DNA of 9,736 bases from an uncultured Clostridia bacterium. Lineage in GTDB: Bacteria > Bacillota > Clostridia > Oscillospirales > Ruminococcaceae. The stretch is taken from the NCBI GenBank assembly GCA_946535685.1, contig CAMNDR010000017.1, positions 1 through 9,736 of the forward strand, in the 5' to 3' direction. The stretch's first letter is position 1, and the number at the start of each line of letters is the position of its first letter. This document shows, piece by piece, positions 6,006 to 9,736 of this stretch. The notes below the pieces were generated by a model, which made no database searches, was not told the DNA's origin, and worked only from the letters and a program-made list of their open reading frames with translations. The translations under genes and the position numbers were made by a program.

Positions 6006-6047
6006 CAGCCCGGCTGCCTACACTAAAGGCAGAACCGGGCTGTTTTT
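6006..6047 (+). terminator. Strong terminator before the small membrane protein gene
   Basis: CAGCCCGG (6006-6013) pairs with CCGGGCTG (6035-6042), and inside it CTGCC (6014-6018) pairs with GGCAG (6028-6032). Five T follow directly at 6043-6047. It would end the lipoprotein transcript with a 3' tail of about 220 nt, yet the next start codon is only 31 bases away. Confidence 0.9.
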
Positions 6048-6078
6048 CCCGGTAATCCCGTTGGAAAGGATGATGCAC

Positions 6079-6330
6079 ATGATCAAAGGAGTCAATCATC
6101 GTGTCATTGAGGTCAGCCGCCCGGAAAGCGCCTATTTTGAACGGGCTGTGCTGTTTCTGCGCCCGGAGCTGAGCGAATCCTCGCTGCAGACGGCTGAGCT
6201 TGCTGCAGAGCATTTTCTCGGTGAATCTATGCCGAAACGCCGGCGCTTCCGGCTGCAGGGCTGGGGCTGGTTCATGCTGGGCTGTGCGGTTTCCGGCGGT
6301 GCTGCTGCGGCTTTATGCCTGCTGAGCTGA
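6079..6330 (+). CDS. Small conserved-looking membrane-anchored protein
   Basis: This 83-residue protein has no function I can name. The N-terminal part (MIKGVNHRVIEVSRPESAYFERAVLFLRPE) looks like a short motif seen in small clostridial proteins, but that is from memory. A basic patch (PKRRRFR, about residues 53-59) is followed by a hydrophobic segment (about 63-82) that could be one membrane helix with the N terminus inside. The start is unsure: ATG codons lie at 6070, 6073 and 6079. GGAAAGG at 6063-6069 is best spaced for 6079, giving 83 residues; the earlier starts add two or three. A terminator hairpin ends 31 bases upstream and no promoter is seen between, so expression may rely on read-through. 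Codon use resembles the neighbours, which supports a real gene. Confidence 0.65.
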   Translation: MIKGVNHRVIEVSRPESAYFERAVLFLRPELSESSLQTAELAAEHFLGESMPKRRRFRLQGWGWFMLGCAVSGGAAAALCLLS

Positions 6331-6419
6331 GCGGATTTCATGAAAATGACGGCTTTGACGATCCGAAAACGGCATCCGCAGCAGATATGTGAATTTTTTG
6401 GAAAGAAGCAAAAAAAGAC

Positions 6420-6448
6420 TTGTAATTTATTTGTAACCATGTTATAAT
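6420..6448 (+). promoter_or_regulatory. Promoter of rlmB and the following gene
   Basis: TTGTAA (6420-6425), a 17-bp spacer and a perfect TATAAT (6443-6448) are seen, with TGT giving an extended -10. The leader to the rlmB start is about 32 nt. The rest of the gap 6331-6419 holds nothing I can assign; a 6-bp GCGGAT/ATCCGC pairing there lacks a T tract. Confidence 0.82.
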
Positions 6449-6486
6449 AGAAGAGTACAAGAATTGTGTAAAATGGAGCTGAGAAT

Positions 6487-7215
6487 ATGCCGGAAAAAGA
6501 CAACCTGATCATCGGCAGGAATCCGGTGCGGGAAGCACTGCGGAGCGGACAGCCGATTGATACTGTTTATGTCAGCGCAGGGGCAAATCTTGGAGAGATC
6601 CGGGAGCTTGCACGGGAAGCAGGCGCTGTTGTGAAGACGGTGAATGAACAGAAATTATCGCAGCTTGCCCAGGGCGGCGTTCACCAGGGCGTCGTGGCGC
6701 TTGGTGCGTGTGCGAAGTACGCAAGCCTTGAGGATCTGCTCGAGGTATCTGCCAAGAAAGGAACAAAGCCGTTTCTCATCATCTGCGATGAGATCGAGGA
6801 TCCGCACAATCTGGGCGCCATCATCCGGACTGCCGAGACGGCTGGTGCGGACGGCGTCATCATTCCGAAGCGCCGCAGTGCGATGCTCAGCCCGACGGTC
6901 TATAAGACCTCTGCGGGCGCAGCAAGCTATCTGCCAGTCGCAAGAGTGCCCAACATCGGGGCCGCCATCGACCGCCTGAAAAAAGAGGGCATCTGGATCT
7001 ATGGCACGGATATGAACGGCAGTCTGTATACCGAGACGGACTTTGACGGTGCGCTGGCGCTTGTCATCGGATCGGAGGGAACGGGCATGAGCCGGCTGGT
7101 GCGGGAGAAGTGCGATTTTCTCGTGAAGCTGCCGATGCTCGGGAAGATCACCTCGCTGAATGCCTCTGTGGCAGCGGGGATCTTTATGTATGAAGTGGTA
7201 CGTCAGAGAGGATGA
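6487..7215 (+). CDS. rlmB: 23S rRNA 2'-O-methyltransferase RlmB (SpoU family)
   Basis: The 242-residue enzyme is a SPOUT-class rRNA methyltransferase. In the RlmB branch it methylates the 2'-OH of a guanosine in the 23S rRNA P-loop (G2251 in E. coli) using S-adenosylmethionine. The N-terminal 75 residues (IIGRNPVREAL... to GGVHQGVVAL) form the L30e-like RNA-binding domain. The knotted catalytic domain has motif 1 EDPHNLGAIIRTAETAG (104-120, Asn108 and catalytic Arg114), motif 2 LVIGSEGTGM (192-201, Glu197) and motif 3 ITSLNASVAAGI (221-232, Asn225). The length is normal. The ATG at 6487 has GGAG 8 bases upstream. It is the first gene of a probable two-gene operon; the next start is 10 bases past its stop. 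A closely related TrmH-type target cannot be excluded from sequence alone, but the N-terminal domain favours RlmB. Confidence 0.9.
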   Translation: MPEKDNLIIGRNPVREALRSGQPIDTVYVSAGANLGEIRELAREAGAVVKTVNEQKLSQLAQGGVHQGVVALGACAKYASLEDLLEVSAKKGTKPFLIICDEIEDPHNLGAIIRTAETAGADGVIIPKRRSAMLSPTVYKTSAGAASYLPVARVPNIGAAIDRLKKEGIWIYGTDMNGSLYTETDFDGALALVIGSEGTGMSRLVREKCDFLVKLPMLGKITSLNASVAAGIFMYEVVRQRG

Positions 7216-7225
7216 GTTTACATAG

Positions 7226-9682
7226 ATGGAGAAGCAGGATAAACAGGATCTTTCGCTGGATGATATCCTGAGTGAGTATGCACCCGGTGAAGCGCCTGCA
7301 GGCCTTGATGCGCCCCCTTTGACAGAGGAGGATATGGCGATCGCAGAGGCAGTCGCCCATGCCGAGAGCACCCGGCGGATGCCGCAGCGGCGTGATCCGG
7401 ATCAGACCCATACCAAGGTGGGCTTTGTGCAGGCGGCTGATGCCGAGCAGATGCCGATGCGTGTCAATGTGCCGTCCGGTCAGAAGCCGCCGCAGCCGGC
7501 GGGAACACGCCCGGCCTTTGCGGATGATACGCCCAAGATCCGGCGTATGAGCGATTCGACCAGAGCACGGGAGATCGCCAAGAATAAGAAGAAAAAGAAA
7601 AAAGGCGGCAAGGTTCAGCAGGAGGAATACACCTACGCCAAGGAGCGCCCGGAGGGGGAGTATCTCTATACCCAGATCAAAGGCGCCAAGCGGGCCCGCA
7701 ACCGCAAAAAGGTCAAGCGGGAGCCCGCCCTCGGTGCGACCGGTACCGAGACCATCCATATCAACCTGAAGGACGTTGTTTCCGTCAAGCAGGCGCCGGC
7801 TGCCGAGCCTGTGCAGCCCGTTGAAGTCCCGCCGGCGCCCAGAGCCCAGACCACGAGCCTGGATCTGTCAGCCATCCAGCAGGCAGCCGATCCTGTGGCG
7901 CTCGATGTTACCATCACCCGCACAAAGGAGGAGGCCGAGGCGGAGACCCGTAAGCGACAGGAACGCATCGACCGGATGGAGCTGCAGAATGTGAAGGACA
8001 TCCGCTCGGATATCGCAGAGCTGCGCGGGGCGATCAGCTTCCGCATCTTTGCGCTGGCGATCGTGTTCTTCCTGAGCGCCTACATGGCACTGGGGGACAT
8101 TCTGCAGACAAGATTTCTGCTGGATGTACACCCGATCGTGCTGGCGTTCATTGAACTGCTGCTCGGCGCAGCGGCCTGCGTGGTCTGCGTGCCGGTGCTG
8201 CGCAATGGCCTGACCCGGCTGATCCGCTTCCAGGCGGATACGGATAGCCTTGCAGCAGTGGCGCTTGTGGCGGGGATCGGTTCCTGTGTGTCCAATGTTG
8301 TCACTGCGATCGGTTACGGGACGTATCGTCCGTATTTCCTGCCGTGTGCTGTGCTGGCTTTGCTGCTGCATTCAGTCGGGAAGCTCCTGATCGTGAACCG
8401 TGAGATCACGAATCTTCGCTTTGTGACCCGCCGCCATGACTGGCATGGCCTGCGCATCCTGGAGGATGAGCAGCTTGCAGAGACGCTGACGCGCGGCGTT
8501 CTGGCGGATTTTCCGATCCTGGCGCTCATGCAGAAAACCGATTCGCTCAAGGATTTCCGGAAATACACCTATTCTGCCGATGTGGCAGACCGGTTCTGCC
8601 GTGTGGCAGCGCCGATCGCAACGCTTCTGGGACTCGCCGTTTCGATCTCTATGACGATCCTGCGGGAGGAGTCCGTCGGCTATGGCCTGGAGCTGTTTTC
8701 CATGTTCACCGCTGCTGCAAGCGGTGCGGCAATGACCTTCATCGTCAATCTGCCGATGCTCAAGGCAAGCCGGAAAATGGCGAAAAATGGCGCTCTGCTC
8801 CTTGGCTATCAGAGTGTGGACGATTTTTATGATACCAATGCGCTTCTCATTGACGCTGCCTCGCTCTTTCCGGAGGGCTCCGTCAAGCTCGCGGGCGTGA
8901 AGCTGTTCATCAACGGCAAGACCGACGAGATCCTGCTCACCGCAGCCAGCCTTGCACGGTATGCCGGCTCGATCATGGGCGGCATTTTCAGTGATGTGCT
9001 GCAGGGCAGAGATGTCCACCTGTTCCCGGTGGAAAACTATGTCTATGAGGATTCCATGGGACTTTGCGGCTGGATCCACAGCCAGCGTGTGCTCATGGGC
9101 AACCGTGAGCTGATGATGGCGCACAACATCGAGGGTCTGCCCTCCCGTGCAAGGGAGGAGGAGCTGATCGGTGTCGGGCAGGAGGGTGTGTATATCTCCA
9201 TTTCCGGCAACCTGGCAGCGCTGTTCCTGGTGGAGATCAATGCAGATAAACAGTCCAAATTCTGGGCAAATCAGTGCGTCCGCCACAATATGTGCATGGT
9301 TGTGCGCAGTGTTGATCCGGTAATTACCATCAACCGTCTTTCCCGTATCCTGGAGGTACCGCAGGAAATGCTCAAGATCCTGCCGGTCAAGATGTTCAAG
9401 ACCTACAACAAGGAGACCGCTCCGACAGAAAGCATGAGCGCCTCCCTTGCGACGACCAGCGGCTTTTCCAGCGTGGCACAGCTCATTGTCGGGACAAAGG
9501 TGCTGCGCAGTGCCGCATTCCTGGGCGTATTCATCCAGGCAGTGACCATTCTGCTCGGCATTGGCATCGTTCTGATGGAGGCAGTGCTGCATGTGGGACT
9601 GACACCTGCATGGATGCTGATCCTCCAGCTTGCAGCGACCTTGCTGACGCTGCTTGTGGTCAATGTCCGGCGGATCTATTGA
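7226..9682 (+). CDS. Degenerate P1B-type ATPase-like membrane protein
   Basis: The 818-residue protein has a disordered, charged N-terminal region (1-270, with a Lys run at 120-126 and a coiled-coil-like stretch at 233-265). About eight membrane helices follow (roughly 271-290, 302-325, 341-363, 368-390, 459-478, 487-507, 762-786, 793-813). This 4+2+2 layout is that of heavy-metal P-type ATPases. Matching landmarks are DTDSLAAVALVA in helix 3, AKNGALLLG after helix 6, Asp543 at the phosphorylation site and VLMGNRELM (622-630) in the nucleotide domain. Catalytic signatures are lost: DKTGT is DAASL, CPC is ASG (498-500), the actuator loop is only about 68 residues without TGE, TGD is replaced near 693-698, and GDGxND is absent. 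Transport by the normal mechanism looks impossible; a scaffold or sensor role is inference. The start ATG has only a weak, distant AGAGAGGA, so coupling to rlmB translation is likely. The frame is intact, so it is not a decayed gene. Confidence 0.75.
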   Translation: MEKQDKQDLSLDDILSEYAPGEAPAGLDAPPLTEEDMAIAEAVAHAESTRRMPQRRDPDQTHTKVGFVQAADAEQMPMRVNVPSGQKPPQPAGTRPAFADDTPKIRRMSDSTRAREIAKNKKKKKKGGKVQQEEYTYAKERPEGEYLYTQIKGAKRARNRKKVKREPALGATGTETIHINLKDVVSVKQAPAAEPVQPVEVPPAPRAQTTSLDLSAIQQAADPVALDVTITRTKEEAEAETRKRQERIDRMELQNVKDIRSDIAELRGAISFRIFALAIVFFLSAYMALGDILQTRFLLDVHPIVLAFIELLLGAAACVVCVPVLRNGLTRLIRFQADTDSLAAVALVAGIGSCVSNVVTAIGYGTYRPYFLPCAVLALLLHSVGKLLIVNREITNLRFVTRRHDWHGLRILEDEQLAETLTRGVLADFPILALMQKTDSLKDFRKYTYSADVADRFCRVAAPIATLLGLAVSISMTILREESVGYGLELFSMFTAAASGAAMTFIVNLPMLKASRKMAKNGALLLGYQSVDDFYDTNALLIDAASLFPEGSVKLAGVKLFINGKTDEILLTAASLARYAGSIMGGIFSDVLQGRDVHLFPVENYVYEDSMGLCGWIHSQRVLMGNRELMMAHNIEGLPSRAREEELIGVGQEGVYISISGNLAALFLVEINADKQSKFWANQCVRHNMCMVVRSVDPVITINRLSRILEVPQEMLKILPVKMFKTYNKETAPTESMSASLATTSGFSSVAQLIVGTKVLRSAAFLGVFIQAVTILLGIGIVLMEAVLHVGLTPAWMLILQLAATLLTLLVVNVRRIY

Positions 9683-9697
9683 TATACTGCCCTCTAT

Positions 9698-9726
9698 TGC
9701 AAAGCACAACAATGTTGTGCTTTGCA
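9698..9726 (+). terminator. Perfect hairpin after the pseudo-ATPase gene
   Basis: A 13-bp perfect stem (9698-9710 with 9714-9726) around a 3-base loop starts 15 bases after the stop codon. No T tract follows before the window ends, so it is either a T-less terminator or mRNA-stabilising hairpin, or part of an intergenic repeat. Confidence 0.6.
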
Positions 9727-9736
9727 GGCTGCGCAG

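Noticed and set aside
6655..7371. 238-codon open frame on the minus strand
   Set aside because: It is antisense to rlmB and the start of the next gene, with an Arg/Ser/His-rich translation typical of a shadow frame.
8372..9712. 446-codon open frame on the minus strand
   Set aside because: It lies fully antisense to the pseudo-ATPase gene. Its translation is His/Cys/Gln-rich with no domain, as expected for the antisense frame of a GC-rich gene.
1..9736. tRNA genes, CRISPR arrays, insertion sequences or prophage
   Set aside because: No cloverleaf with T-arm GTTCRA pairing, no spaced direct repeats and no transposase or integrase reading frame were seen on either strand.

Overview
The window looks like chromosome from a gut or rumen Clostridia bacterium, most likely a Ruminococcus-like member of the Oscillospiraceae. 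This is inferred from the gene content and not from any search: a DUF1292 protein, lipoproteins with Cys lipoboxes, a Thr/Glu/Pro-rich 'TEEPT' linker typical of ruminococcal surface proteins, a DHHW-type protein, class III prepilin leaders, AGGAG ribosome binding sites and near-consensus sigma-A promoters. There is no tRNA, rRNA operon, CRISPR array, transposase or phage gene.

Left part (1-3110). A GNAT acetyltransferase gene (+) ends at a bidirectional terminator at 534-564. Everything else here to about 3110 lies on the minus strand. From right to left it is a strong promoter with a roughly 185-nt leader, an oligopeptide-binding lipoprotein of solute-binding family 5 with no permease beside it, a small acidic DUF1292 protein with its own promoter, and a gene-free stretch that carries a promoter, a structured RNA of about 182 nt and the shared terminator. 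That stretch is best read as a small RNA gene, possibly 6S RNA.

Middle part (3111-6330, + strand). Two type IV prepilin-like genes each have their own near-consensus extended -10 promoter. They are followed by a lipoprotein with a Thr/Glu/Pro linker and a DHHW-like (here DYHW) SGNH esterase-type domain, then a small membrane-anchored unknown. Terminator-like hairpins lie just before the lipoprotein gene and just before the small gene, and neither gene has a convincing promoter of its own. The order therefore suggests graded read-through. The gap 5786-6078 holds several DnaA-box-like nonamers and an inverted repeat.

Right part (6331-9736, + strand). A promoter drives rlmB (23S rRNA 2'-O-methyltransferase). 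Ten bases later comes an 818-residue membrane protein. It has the eight-helix layout and several landmarks of a P1B-type ATPase, but the DKTGT phosphorylation motif, CPC-type metal motif, TGES actuator, TGD and GDGxND motifs are all missing or replaced. It appears to be an inactive P-type ATPase relative with a 270-residue disordered cytoplasmic extension. This is the most unusual item in the window.
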